29,777 nucleotides of DNA from UBA10649 sp963700255 (GCA_963700255.1 CAVOWW010000003.1:1-29777); one strand, 5' to 3'; positions 1 to 7,691 are shown, counted from the first letter of the stretch. Numbers and translations: made by a program. Notes: a model not told the origin generated them from the sequence alone.

Positions 1-292
1 CGTTACCGGGTGAAAGCGGGGTTGCTGTCCGCTGATCCGACACTACCCATCGTGGCTCGCGGGATCACATGGATGGGAAGGCATGCGCCTGTACACGAGC
101 TGGTTGCAGGAGCACGCCAGCCAACTGCGGGCAAGGACGTCCGTCAGCTAGGGGTTCGCGGGCAAGGGCACCTACTCTGGAACACAGGCCGAGACGACGC
201 CTCAGTCGTCTGCCGGCCAGTAGAGGCCGCAACCGAATTCCGACCGCGGGCTAGTGCCGGCGCCGCCGTCTCTCAGAGCGGCCTGATCGCCG
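1..292. other. no supported gene
   Basis: This stretch lies downstream of the zwf stop. Short frames exist on both strands but none shows a start with a promoter or ribosome site, a recognisable domain or a family signature. In many actinobacteria opcA and pgl follow zwf. I see neither in the minus-strand frames here, although the window ends before a more distant copy could be excluded. Confidence 0.5.
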
Positions 293-1753
293 CTAGCCGC
301 CCAGTGGATTGGGCGTCCGCCAGGCCCGTTCGAAGGGCAGCCGCCACGCAGCCGGCGCGACCAGCTGGTGGATCGCGTTGGGGCCCCATGAACCCGGCGC
401 GTAGGGCCGGACCGGGCGGCGGGTCGTCGAGTAGCGGCTCGGAGACCTCCCACAGCCGCTCGATGCCGTCGGCGGTCGTGAACAGCGTGTGGTCGCCCTT
501 CATGGCGTCCAGGATCAGGCGCTCGTACGCCTCGAACACGTCGCCCTCAGACCGGTGTCGTGCATGGCGAACTGCAGACTCAGCTTGTCCAGGCGCATCC
601 CGGGCCCGGGCCGTTTGCCGTAGAAGGACAGCGACATCTTGGCGGAGTCGGCCAGGTCGAACGTCAGGTGGTCGGGGCCGTTGGACCGCCACGCCCGAGC
701 CCGCCGGGAACATGGACTTCGGTGGCTCCTTGAAGGCGATCGACACGATGCGGCGACCTTCCGCGAGCGCTTCCCGGTGCGCAGGTAGAAGGGCACGTTG
801 GCCCAGCGCCAGTTGTCGATGCGGCACCGAGGCGATGAAGGTCTCGGTCTCGGACTCCGGACTCGACTCCGGGGATCGTGCGGTAGCCCGTGTACTGGCC
901 GCGCACGACGTCGGCGGGCCGATCGGCTGCATGCTCCGGAAGACCTTGTTCTTCTCGATGCTGATGGCGATCGGGCTCCAGCGCAGTCGGTGGCTCCATC
1001 GCGATGAACGCCATGATCTGGAAGAGGTGGGTGACCACCATGTCGCGATAGGCGCCCGTGCCCTCGTAGAACTCCGCACGCGTCTCGAGGCCCAGGGTCT
1101 CGGGGACGTCGATCTGGATGTGGTCGATGAAGTTGCGGTTCCAGATCGGCTCGAACAGCCCGTTGGCGAACCGGAACGCCAAGATGTTGAGCGCCGGTTC
1201 CTTGCCCGAGGAAGTGGTCGATGCGGAAGATCTGGTTCTCGTCGAAGATGCTCGTGCAACTGGTGGTTGAGCTCCTTCGAGCTCTCCAGGTCGACACCGA
1301 ACGGCTTCTCCATGATGACCCTGGAGTGCTTGACCAGCCCAGCCTCGCTGATCAGGCGTCACGGCGGCCAGGGCCGACTTCGGGGGCACCGACAAGTAGT
1401 GCAGCCGCCGGACGTCGTCGCCCAGTTCGCTTCGGCCTTGGCGACGGCCGCCAGCGACCGCGGGCGTCCCGCGGCGGTGGGCACGTAGTCGAGGTGACGG
1501 CGAAAGTGTCCCACTCCTCCTCGGTGAACTCCCGGCTGAAGAACTCCTCGATCGCGGCGCGGGCGAACGCTCGGAACTCCTCGGCCGAAGTCGTCCAGGG
1601 ACACCCCGATGACCCGACAGCCGGGAATCAGGCCGGACGTGGTCAGGTGGAACAGGCCGGGAGGAGCTTGCGTCGCGCGAGGTCGCCGGTCGCCCCGAAC
1701 AGGATCACGACCTGCGGCTGGGCCGGGCCGCTGCCGGGATGCATCTTGACCAC
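293..1753 (-). CDS. zwf: glucose-6-phosphate 1-dehydrogenase (multiple frame changes)
   Basis: This enzyme oxidises glucose 6-phosphate to 6-phosphogluconolactone with NAD(P)+, the first step of the oxidative pentose phosphate pathway in the cytoplasm. Pieces in all three minus frames join into one G6PDH: an N-terminal Rossmann motif (ILFGATGDLARRKLLP), VIGVSLDDFG, MEKPFGVDL, the active-site block RIDHFLG followed after a frame change by KEPALNILAFRFANG, FYEGTGAYRDMVVTHLFQ, RGQYTGYR, NVPFYLRTGKR, FKEPPKSMF and a C-terminal SWGP block ending at a TAG. The reconstructed length is about 485 residues, normal for the family. At least ten single-base frame changes break it, yet every motif is intact, so sequencing indels are likelier than decay. 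The GTG at 1753 is chosen because TACCGT lies six bases upstream, fitting a leaderless start. An in-frame ATG at 1744 is the alternative. No opcA follows. Confidence 0.85.
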
Positions 1754-1759
1754 GTGCCG

Positions 1760-1765
1760 ACGGTA
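1760..1765 (-). promoter_or_regulatory. -10 box for leaderless zwf
   Basis: TACCGT (minus strand) matches TANNNT and ends six bases before the in-frame GTG at 1753. This spacing puts transcription start at or next to the start codon. The same hexamer and spacing recur before 21799 and 28605. Confidence 0.5.
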
Positions 1766-1810
1766 CGCGCCGAACGGTGCCTCGGGGCGAAGTCCGGGAT
1801 TCCGCGCGCG

Positions 1811-2177
1811 CCCCTGTCCAGCGGCAGATCTGCGCGTGCGGCGCTACGTCAGCCGGCGCTACCTGTGCCGCGGAAGCGGGTCACCATCGACCTGACTGAG
1901 CACGTGCCGATCGAGGACTACCCGGCGATCGCGGACCGTCTTGCACCCCTGCGAGCGGCCGGCGCTCGCCTGGCGATCGACTTGGCGGGCGCGGGTTTCG
2001 CAAGCCTGTGCCACATCCCTGCGTCTGGCTCCGGACATCCTCACGTTGGACATCTCGGTTTGCCGTGGGGTCGACCGCGACCCGCCCCGTCGCGCCCTCG
2101 CGGCCGCACTGGCCACCTTCGCAAACGAGATCGGCGACGGGATCGTGGCCGATGGGTGCGATGGCCGGGATCACTGA
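1811..2177 (+). pseudogene. EAL-domain (c-di-GMP phosphodiesterase) gene remnant
   Basis: Two adjacent plus frames read like the middle of an EAL domain. The first gives RKRVTIDLTEHVP, then LAPLRAAGARLAIDLAGAGFASL. After a one-base change near 2017 the second gives LRLAPDILTLDIS, RGVDRDPPRRALAAALATFANEIGDGIVAD and a TGA. These match the E-T-E, DDxGxGxxSL, K/D and VAEGVET steps of EAL proteins, but LAGAG replaces the DD metal site and the frame ends where VAEGVET should continue. The N-terminal third, including the EAL motif itself, and the C-terminal third are missing: zwf begins just upstream and the CAP gene ends just downstream. About 120 codons remain, so this is probably non-functional. 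Unlike the other broken genes here it is truncated at both ends, so it is unlikely to be only a sequencing artefact. Confidence 0.65.
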
Positions 2178-2184
2178 TCGCGGG

Positions 2185-2759
2185 TCAGCACCCGGTGCCG
2201 CGGCCGAAGTCCTGCACCCAGTAGGTGCGCTCGTCGGTGTCCCGATCGACGGCGAAGCCGAACCCCACCAGCTGCATGTCCGGGTTGAGTATGTTGCTGA
2301 GGTGTTCGGGTGACTCGATCCAGTCGCGCATGACGCTCTCAACCGAGGTCTGGCCACTTGCAATGTTCTCGGCGGCCGCCTGCCACGAGAAGCCCTGGTT
2401 CGCATGCGGTCCCACGGTGCGGAGCCATCGGGGCCGTAGTGCCCCAGCGAGTGCGTCTGCGCCATCAGCAGCGAATAGTCCTGGGCCGCACGCCGCAACG
2501 AAGCGCAGGGGCGAAGTGGTGCCAGGCCCGCACCCTCCCTGAGCGAGTTGACGTGGGCGAGCATGGCCTTGCGCCATGCGGCCGGCAGCGTTCCCGCTCC
2601 CGTGCTGGAGGTCGTGGTCGGGTGGTCCGTGCCGGCTCCTTCGTCGCCGCTCACCGCGGTTGCCGTGGGGATTCCGAGGCTCAACGTCAGCGCGGCCGTG
2701 GCCGCAATGACCAGAGCACCACGGATGATCGACCTCGCACGAACGGCGATGGGCTCCAT
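2185..2759 (-). CDS. secreted CAP-domain (SCP/PR1-like, YkwD-type) protein, one frame change
   Basis: This is an exported protein of about 190 residues with a CAP domain. The N-terminus (MEPIAVRARSIIRGALVIAA...) is a Sec-type signal: arginines, then a hydrophobic run. After a Thr/Ser-rich linker come LAHVNSLREGAGLAPLRPC, LGHYGPDG, then in a second frame NQGFSWQAAAENIASGQ, DWIESPEHLSNILNP and a YWVQDFGRGTGC end. The HYGPDG, AENIASG, SPEHLSNIL and YWVQDFG blocks are family hallmarks. Two cysteines (LRPC and the C-terminal residue) may pair. One base appears lost near 2404, because motifs continue on both sides. GGAG lies two bases before the ATG. Bacterial CAP proteins are extracellular with mostly unknown function. 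A paralogue lies at 7802-8362. Confidence 0.8.
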
Positions 2760-2803
2760 GTCTCCGATGGTGACGCTCCTCTCGCGTCACATCAACCCCA
2801 GAA

Positions 2804-2817
2804 GGTCACTTGTGACC
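2804..2817. promoter_or_regulatory. palindrome upstream of CAP gene
   Basis: GGTCAC-TT-GTGACC is a perfect 6-bp inverted repeat with a 2-bp centre, 45-58 bp upstream of the minus-strand CAP start. Position and symmetry suit a dimeric regulator. I cannot name the regulator. Confidence 0.35.
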
Positions 2818-2989
2818 CTCTTGTGCGCCGACCGCGACCTATCGAGAGATTCTCGAGAGGTTGCGACGAGGCGGACCGGAATTGCGCGGGCGTCGTGGCG
2901 CAATCGCGCTGACTCCGGGTGAGCGATTCGTGAGTCCGAGGTCCTGAGCGCGAACCGAGGCAAGTGGGCCACGCCCCATGCAGGCTTCC

Positions 2990-3030
2990 GGGGGGTCGAG
3001 GGTCGCAGGTCCAGATCCTGCCTGCCCGAC
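2990..3030 (+). other. tRNA-Pro-like 3' end (tRNA remnant, possible attachment site)
   Basis: GGGTC-GCAGG-TCCAGAT-CCTGC-CTGCCCG-AC has the order of the 3' part of a tRNA: a perfect 5-bp T stem (3005-3009 with 3017-3021), a 7-base loop and a 7-base acceptor strand ending in A-C. It resembles the 3' end of bacterial tRNA-Pro (GGTCGCAGGTTCAAATCCTG...CCCGAC). The loop is altered at usually invariant positions (TCCAGAT rather than TTCRANY). No matching 5' acceptor strand or D arm lies upstream, so this is not a working tRNA. Such 3' fragments are typical attachment-site scars of integrated elements, but no integrase is present here. Confidence 0.4.
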
Positions 3031-3250
3031 GACAAGTCCTTCACAACATCTCGCCAGCAATGGGCATCCCTCCATCGCGAACGGCAGAGCGGACGGCGAT
3101 CGTCCCCGCCGGACCCGGATTGCCGGACGGCGTGATCGGCCTGGCCCCTCCGGACACTGGTCCCCCCGGACTTTGCCCGTCCATTGACCACCCGGTGGCC
3201 CTGTGGTGGGGGATAGTTGCACCATACGAAGCAGCCGATGGAGGTGCCTG

Positions 3251-3532
3251 ATGACCAGGGCGTTGTTCAAGTTCTGCGGTGGTCCCTGCGACGGCGAGCA
3301 GCGGATGATGGATCTCTCCATGAACGAGCTCGTCACCGTGAAGGCGTTCGACTGGACGCGCCACGTGTACCGCTTCGATCGAGTCAACTGGGGTCTCACC
3401 TACATCGGCAAGGCGCCGGAAGAGAACTTCGAGCGTCGCGGGGAGCTGCGTGAGCGCCGGGTCGGGCGGCCGGACCTCAGGGAGGTTCGCAGTGAGCGGC
3501 GTCGCGGGCAGGCGGATCGCCGAGCGGCGTAG
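3251..3532 (+). CDS. small hypothetical protein with CGGPCDG motif
   Basis: This 93-residue protein begins MTRALFKFCGGPCDGEQRM and continues with VKAFDWTRHVYRFDRVNWGLTYIG, a short beta-rich block with conserved-looking aromatics, then a strongly basic Arg/Glu-rich tail of about 40 residues. GGAGGTG lies five bases before the ATG, which fixes the start; an upstream in-frame start at 3203 lacks such a site. The Cys-Gly-Gly-Pro-Cys-Asp segment resembles short actinobacterial and phage hypothetical proteins that I recall only loosely, and the two cysteines could bind metal or form a disulfide. No function can be assigned. It stands alone between the gene-poor stretch and the acyl-CoA dehydrogenase. 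Confidence 0.7.
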   Translation: MTRALFKFCGGPCDGEQRMMDLSMNELVTVKAFDWTRHVYRFDRVNWGLTYIGKAPEENFERRGELRERRVGRPDLREVRSERRRGQADRRAA

Positions 3533-3550
3533 CGCCTGCGTACGCCTCGG

Positions 3551-3556
3551 TACGAT
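3551..3556 (+). promoter_or_regulatory. candidate -10 box for acyl-CoA dehydrogenase
   Basis: TACGAT fits TANNNT and would start a transcript near 3563, with a leader of about 40 nt containing the GGAGGTGGG ribosome site at 3591-3599. No clear -35 was seen. Confidence 0.3.
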
Positions 3557-3603
3557 GGCGCCCGACAGAAGTTGACGCGGGTGTCAAGTTGGAGGTGGGT
3601 CGC

Positions 3604-4743
3604 ATGTCGTCCTGGGACACGGAGGAACGGCTCCTCCTGCGTGCGACCGTCCGCCGGTTCGCTGAACGTGAGCTGATCCCCTACCTGCCGGAGTGGGAGG
3701 ACGCGGGGGCGGTGCCCAGAGAGGTGCACCGGCGGGCCGCAGAGGCCGGTCTGCTGGGCATCGGCTTCCCCGAGGAGGTCGGGGGGTGCGGCGGGAACGC
3801 CATCGACGCCTTCATCGTGGCGGAGGAGATCATCCTTGCCGGCGGCTCCTCCGGACTGGTGGCTGCGCTGTTCACGCACGGCATCGGGCTTCCCCATCTC
3901 GTCGAGGCGGGGACGCCGGAGCTCATCCACGAGGTCGCGCGGCCGGTGCTCGCGGGCGAGGCGATCATCAGCCTGGCCGTGACCGAGCCCGATGGCGGCT
4001 CCGACGTCGCCGGGCTCCGGACCCGCGCGGAGCGCGACGGCGATGCGTACATCGTGACCGGGTCGAAGATGTTCATCACGTCAGCCACCCGGGCGGACTT
4101 CATCACGACGGCCGTGCGAACGGGCGGTCCAGGCGCTGGAGGGATCTCGCTGCTGGTGATCGATCGGCACCTGCCGGGCGTCGAGGTGGGGGCGCCGCTG
4201 CGCAAGATGGGCTGGCTGTGCTCCGACACCGCGGAGATCCGCTTCGATGGCGTACGGGTGCCGGCCGGCCGGCTTGTCGGCCCTCAGGATTCAGGGTTCC
4301 TGGCCATCATGATGCAGTTCGCGGTCGAACGACTGAGCATCGCCGTGCAGGCGTACGCCACCGCGCAGCGCTGCCTCGACCTCACGATGGCCTGGGTGCG
4401 GGACCGGGAGACCTTCGGTCGCCCGCTGTCGAGCCGGCAGGTCGTGCGGCATCGCATTGCGGAGATGGCTCGCGACGTGGACGTGGCTCGCACGTACACG
4501 CGCGCCGTGACCGACGACTGGCTGGCTGGCGAGGATGTGCTGGCCCGCGTCGCCATGGCGAAGAACACGGCCGTCGCCGCGTGCGATCGGGTCGTCGACG
4601 CGGCCGTGCAGCTCCACGGCGGGATGGGCTACATGCGCGAGAGCGAGGTCGAGCGCCACTACCGCGACAGCCGCATCCTGGGAATCGGCGGCGGCACCAA
4701 CGAGATCATGACCGAGGTGATCGCGAAGCTCGTCCTGGGGTGA
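3604..4743 (+). CDS. acyl-CoA dehydrogenase family protein
   Basis: This is a 379-residue flavoprotein of the acyl-CoA dehydrogenase family, which introduces an alpha,beta double bond into acyl-CoA thioesters and passes electrons to ETF. The N-terminal helical domain (LGIGFPEEVGG at 51-61) is followed by the FAD/substrate signature AVTEPDGGSDVAG (125-137), the beta domain with W-x-S-D-T (LCSDTAEIRFDGVRVP) and the C-terminal helical domain (VQLHGGMGYMRESEVERHYRD). The usual medium-chain catalytic Glu position near the C-terminus is Gly here (GIGGGTNEI, 360-368). Glu242 in FAVERLSIA aligns with the isovaleryl-type catalytic base, so branched or long acyl-CoAs are plausible substrates. Ribosome site GGAGGTGGG precedes the ATG. 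It is monocistronic and ends inside a large inverted repeat. The substrate is inferred, not shown. Confidence 0.9.
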   Translation: MSSWDTEERLLLRATVRRFAERELIPYLPEWEDAGAVPREVHRRAAEAGLLGIGFPEEVGGCGGNAIDAFIVAEEIILAGGSSGLVAALFTHGIGLPHLVEAGTPELIHEVARPVLAGEAIISLAVTEPDGGSDVAGLRTRAERDGDAYIVTGSKMFITSATRADFITTAVRTGGPGAGGISLLVIDRHLPGVEVGAPLRKMGWLCSDTAEIRFDGVRVPAGRLVGPQDSGFLAIMMQFAVERLSIAVQAYATAQRCLDLTMAWVRDRETFGRPLSSRQVVRHRIAEMARDVDVARTYTRAVTDDWLAGEDVLARVAMAKNTAVAACDRVVDAAVQLHGGMGYMRESEVERHYRDSRILGIGGGTNEIMTEVIAKLVLG

Positions 4744-4828
4744 GGCCGCGGCGGTCGGCTGACGGACACCGGGGCGCGAGGGCGGCAGTGTGCGGTCATC
4801 GGATCGCGCAGCCGACACCCGCGGCCTC
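4742..4828. repeat. long interrupted inverted repeat at convergent gene ends
   Basis: Left arm GAGGCCGCGG-cg-GTCGGCTG (4742-4761) pairs with right arm CAGCCGAC-ac-CCGCGGCCTC (4809-4828): 18 of 20 positions pair around a 47-nt loop. The left arm overlaps the acyl-CoA dehydrogenase stop codon, and the convergent GGDEF-EAL gene ends at 4873. It may act as a bidirectional transcription stop. There is no T-run, so a simple intrinsic terminator is uncertain. Confidence 0.55.
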
Positions 4829-4872
4829 GATAGCTCCAGGAGGGGCGTCGCAGTCCGGCTAGGACGGGCTGC

Positions 4873-6895
4873 TCAGGCGCGAAGCCACGCTTCCGTGTCC
4901 TCGGCAGAGAGCGGCCAGGACCAGAAGTAGCCCTGGCCGAGGAGCACGCCCAGACGGCTGAGCTCTTGGGCCTGCTGTGCGGTCTCCACGCCCTCGGCGA
5001 TGACCCGCAGGCCCAGCGCGTCCGCTACTCCCACAATGGCCGCGACGATGGCGGATGCCGACGGTCGGCCGCGCCAAGGTCCTCGACGAACGATCGATCG
5101 ATCTTGACGATGGTGACGGGGAGCGTCTTCAGGTAGGCGAGCGACGAGTAGCCCGTGCCGAAGTCGTCGATGGCCAGGTGCACGCCATGTGCCCGCAGAG
5201 CGCGCATGGCGTCAAGGTAGGGGCCGGCCTCGCCCATGAGCGCGGACTCGGTGATCTCCAGGCAGGCGGCCTCCGGTGGGAAGCCGGTTCTGGCGAGGAT
5301 GGCCGAGAGCGTCGCGGGCAGCACTCCGCTGCGCAGCTGCCTCGGCGAGACGTTGACCGAGATCCACAGGTCCTCGCATCCCGGCACCTGCTCGCGCCAG
5401 TACTGCGCCTGCTCGAGCGCCTCTGCCAGGACCCAGTCGCCGAGTGCCACGATCAGGCCGGTCTCCTCCGCGATCGAGATGAAGTCGGACGGGGCTCAGC
5501 ACCCCCCTGACCGGGTGATGCCACCTGACCAGTGCCTCCAGGCCGACGACGCCTCCAGTCCTGACGTCGACGATCGGCTGGTAGGTGAGGCGGAGCTGGT
5601 GGTCGTCCAACGCCGCACGGAGTCCGAACTCTGCGGCCAGGCGAAGGGTCGCCTGCTCGTGCATCGCCTCGTCGAACACGACGGCCTGGTTGCGCCCGCC
5701 GGACTTGGCTCGGTAGAGGGCGACATCCGCGTCACGGAGGAGGTCGTCCGAGGTGGTGCCCTCGGCCGCCATGGCGATGCCGATGCTGATGGAGACGCTG
5801 ACCTGCTCGCTTCGCGTAGTGGAACGGACGCCGCACTGCGTTCGAGGCGCGTCGCGCAAGGCCCTCGACCTCGTCGTCGGGCATGTTCTCGCAGACGATG
5901 ACGAACTCGTCCCCACCGAACCGGGCGAGCGTGTCTCCGGGGCGTACGACGCTGCCCAGCCGCCGGGCCACCTCGATCAGCAGTTGATCGCCTGCCGCGT
6001 GCCCGAGGCTGTCGTTGACCACCTTGAAGAGGTCGACATCGAGGAAGAGCACGACCACCCGCCCCGGTTGCCGTATGCCGCGGGCCAGGGCCTGGCCGAT
6101 GCGGTCGGCGAGGAGCAGGCGGTTGGGCAGTCCGGTGAGCGGGTCGTGCAGCGCCTGGTGCTCCTTCTCCCTCGACATCTCGGCCGCCTTCTGCACCGCC
6201 AGCAGCGGGACGAGCAGCAGGGGCAGCAGGGCCCACGAGCCGGGGTCGGCCACGGCGACGATCGCGATGAGGGGAGACAGGGCCAGTACGGCCGCAACCG
6301 AGACCGTGTAGAACCAGAACTCGTCGCTGAACGACTCCCACCATGTCTGGCCGTCAGACGAGGCCGTGCCTGCGACGAGCGCGAGATTGACGAGGTGGTA
6401 GGCCAGCCAGGAACCGAGGATCCACCACAGATCCCAGCCGGACAGCGTCGCGCCGGGCTCGGTGGGGGAGGGGGACACTCCCGCGGCCACGAGGACCAGC
6501 CAAGCGGCACCGAGGCTCAGCGAGTACTGGCCGACGTTGAAGACGAGCTTCCAGGGCGGCTTGCGCTGGAAGAGCTCCGACATGATGACGGCCAGCGCCA
6601 GCAGCACCAGCGCCGGCGCGAGCCCCCAGAGGTACATCGCCGCGAAGACGAAGGCCAGCGAGATCGACACGGGATTGCCGACCAGACGGGTCATCACCAC
6701 GGGGCGCAGCTCGCTGAGCACGACGACGACCACGAGCATGGCCATCGGAGGACCCATGGCCTGCCACAAGGCGGGCGTCAGAGCGACCACGGCCGCCCAC
6801 GCGACCATCGCCCAGCCTGCCCACGCGGAGACCTGCCATGTCAGCGCGAAGAGACTGGGTCGCCAGAGCGAGGGTCGATCCGCACTCCTTGGCAT
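4873..6895 (-). CDS. membrane GGDEF-EAL protein (c-di-GMP cyclase/phosphodiesterase), frame changes
   Basis: This protein of about 674 residues makes and/or hydrolyses cyclic di-GMP. Residues 14-240 hold about seven hydrophobic helices with no sensor domain I recognise. GGDEF follows: HDPLTGLPNR, FLDVDLFKVVNDSLGH and RFGGDEF (327-331) are intact, and an RPGD inhibitory site lies exactly five residues before GGDEF. After a frame change near 5820 come SISIGIA, the EAL block GLEALVRWHHP, then after another near 5497 VNVSPRQL, EITESALM, AIDDFGTGYSSL and KIDRSFV, and after a third near 5060 VIAEGVETAQQ and GQGYFWSWPL. All metal and catalytic residues of an active EAL phosphodiesterase appear present. 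GGAGAG lies about six bases before the ATG. The three breaks look like sequencing indels, since motifs resume immediately. The net direction of activity cannot be read from sequence. Confidence 0.88.
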
Positions 6896-7069
6896 CGCAC
6901 TCTCCGCCGGCTGGAAGGACCCGCCTATGCGACGAAGGCGCGCACGCGTACGGGTGGCGGTTCGAACCATACGACACGAAGCGGCCTCCGACGGAGTCGA
7001 CACGGTGCAGGTCGAGCCCGGCCGTGTGGCGTCCGGCGTGGGAGCAGTCCGGCGGTTCGTCGCGTCCAG

Positions 7070-7075
7070 TACGTT
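7070..7075 (+). promoter_or_regulatory. candidate -10 box for small membrane protein
   Basis: TACGTT fits TANNNT, about 50 bases before the ATG at 7124. It lies in the divergent region between the GGDEF-EAL gene and the membrane protein. No clear -35 was seen. Confidence 0.25.
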
Positions 7076-7123
7076 GGCGCCTTCCGGAGTCCGAGGTCCG
7101 TCGCGACGGTGAGGTTGAGGCGC

Positions 7124-7374
7124 ATGAAGGTGCTGGTTCGGCTGGTCGGCTGGATCCTGATCGCGGTGGCCATCGTCGGTGGCATCGCAGGCGTCGTGCT
7201 CGTCTCGACGAACCGCATCTCCGGGGGCTGGTTGACGGCCGGTGTACATCGTCGGTGGCGCCATTCTCGTCGATCATCATCGGATGGGCGTTGACGCGGG
7301 TAGGCCGTCGCCGCAAGGAGTCGTACGACGCTCAGTGGACGCGCAAGGGGCCCCCGAAGCAGCCGGTCGCCTGA
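7124..7374 (+). CDS. small two-helix membrane protein (frame changes)
   Basis: A protein of about 83 residues can be assembled from three plus frames. MKVLVRLVGWILIAVAIVGG and the residues after it form a first membrane helix with a short polar end (STNRISGGW). YIVGGAILV and IIIGWALTRVGRRRK form a second helix ending in a basic stop-transfer segment, then a polar tail SYDAQWTRKGPPKQPVA to TGA. Two one-base changes near 7245 and 7268 are needed to keep the second helix in frame, again likely sequencing errors. GAGG motifs precede the ATG at 7-16 bases. It diverges from the GGDEF-EAL gene and could share its regulation, but no function is recognisable. Confidence 0.55.
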
Positions 7375-7379
7375 GTCCT

Positions 7380-7412
7380 CCGGACGGTAACGCAAACACC
7401 ACCGGACGGTAA
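7380..7412. repeat. 11-bp direct repeat at 22-bp period
   Basis: CCGGACGGTAA occurs at 7380-7390 and 7402-7412, exactly 22 bp apart (two helical turns), with an 11-base spacer. It ends 22 bases before the -10 box of the small ORF at 7448, a typical place for a regulator that binds tandem half-sites on one DNA face. It could also be a chance repeat. Confidence 0.45.
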
Positions 7413-7434
7413 TCGCGCCGACAAGCGTCGCACG

Positions 7435-7440
7435 TAGCCT
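7435..7440 (+). promoter_or_regulatory. -10 box for leaderless small ORF
   Basis: TAGCCT fits TANNNT and lies seven bases before the ATG at 7448. The same hexamer precedes the GNAT gene at 29212 with a six-base gap. Confidence 0.4.
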
Positions 7441-7447
7441 GACCGGC

Positions 7448-7594
7448 ATGAGCGCACACAGCCGTGATCACGTCCTGGACGATCTCGTGGCGCACATCGA
7501 CATCGCCATGGCACTGCGTCAGCAGGGTCGGCACAGGGATGCGGCCGCGGTACTGGAGTCGGCCTTCGCCATCGCGCACTCCTCCTGCTGGTAG
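7448..7594 (+). CDS. 48-residue hypothetical protein, leaderless
   Basis: This short ORF has high third-position GC. It encodes a soluble, probably helical peptide with a repeat-like AMALRQQGRHRDAAAVLESA stretch resembling one TPR-type hairpin, and ends in His-Ser-Ser-Cys-Trp. Support comes from TAGCCT seven bases before the ATG and the tandem repeat just upstream. No ribosome site is needed if the gene is leaderless, and none is seen. It does not match a family I know. It could still be a non-coding leader; confidence is moderate. Confidence 0.4.
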   Translation: MSAHSRDHVLDDLVAHIDIAMALRQQGRHRDAAAVLESAFAIAHSSCW

Positions 7595-7661
7595 GGCGTC
7601 GCTGGGAATCGACACGACGTCTGGTTAGGGTCCCCTGAATCGGGGTATCGTCCCCCCGCGG

Positions 7662-7691
7662 GCCCCTGACGTCTCCCCCGTCGTCAGGGGC
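7662..7691. terminator. perfect 10-bp hairpin
   Basis: GCCCCTGACG (7662-7671) pairs perfectly with CGTCAGGGGC (7682-7691) around a 10-base loop. It lies 68 bases after the small ORF stop and 110 bases before the CAP lipoprotein gene. No T-tract follows, so it may be a terminator or a leader structure. A smaller CCCC-TGAATC-GGGG hairpin sits just upstream. Confidence 0.4.

Larger units (their letters stand above)
2764..3250. other. gene-poor stretch with repeats and a tRNA-like 3' end
   Basis: No credible coding frame was found. Next to the CAP gene lies the palindrome GGTCAC-TT-GTGACC (2804-2817), and further out the direct repeat TCGAGAG at 2842-2848 and 2853-2859 (11-bp period). A tRNA-like 3' segment lies near 2990-3030. 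The remainder shows nothing I recognise up to the ribosome site of the gene at 3251. Confidence 0.5.

Noticed and set aside
1..135. Possible end of a gene reading ...MRLYTSWLQEHASQL... to TAG at about 150
   Set aside because: Only about 45 codons after a stop near position 12, with no recognisable family or promoter.
10..1488. 492-codon plus-strand open frame opposite zwf
   Set aside because: It stays open only because zwf is high GC; no motifs, and the minus strand shows G6PDH blocks throughout.
5088..5105. Short GATC-type repeat run
   Set aside because: It lies within the EAL coding region encoding KIDRSFV and is explained by codon choice.
7662..7691. Possible CRISPR repeat or riboswitch at the 10-bp hairpin
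   Set aside because: Only one copy of the hairpin and no repeat-spacer array or known riboswitch core.
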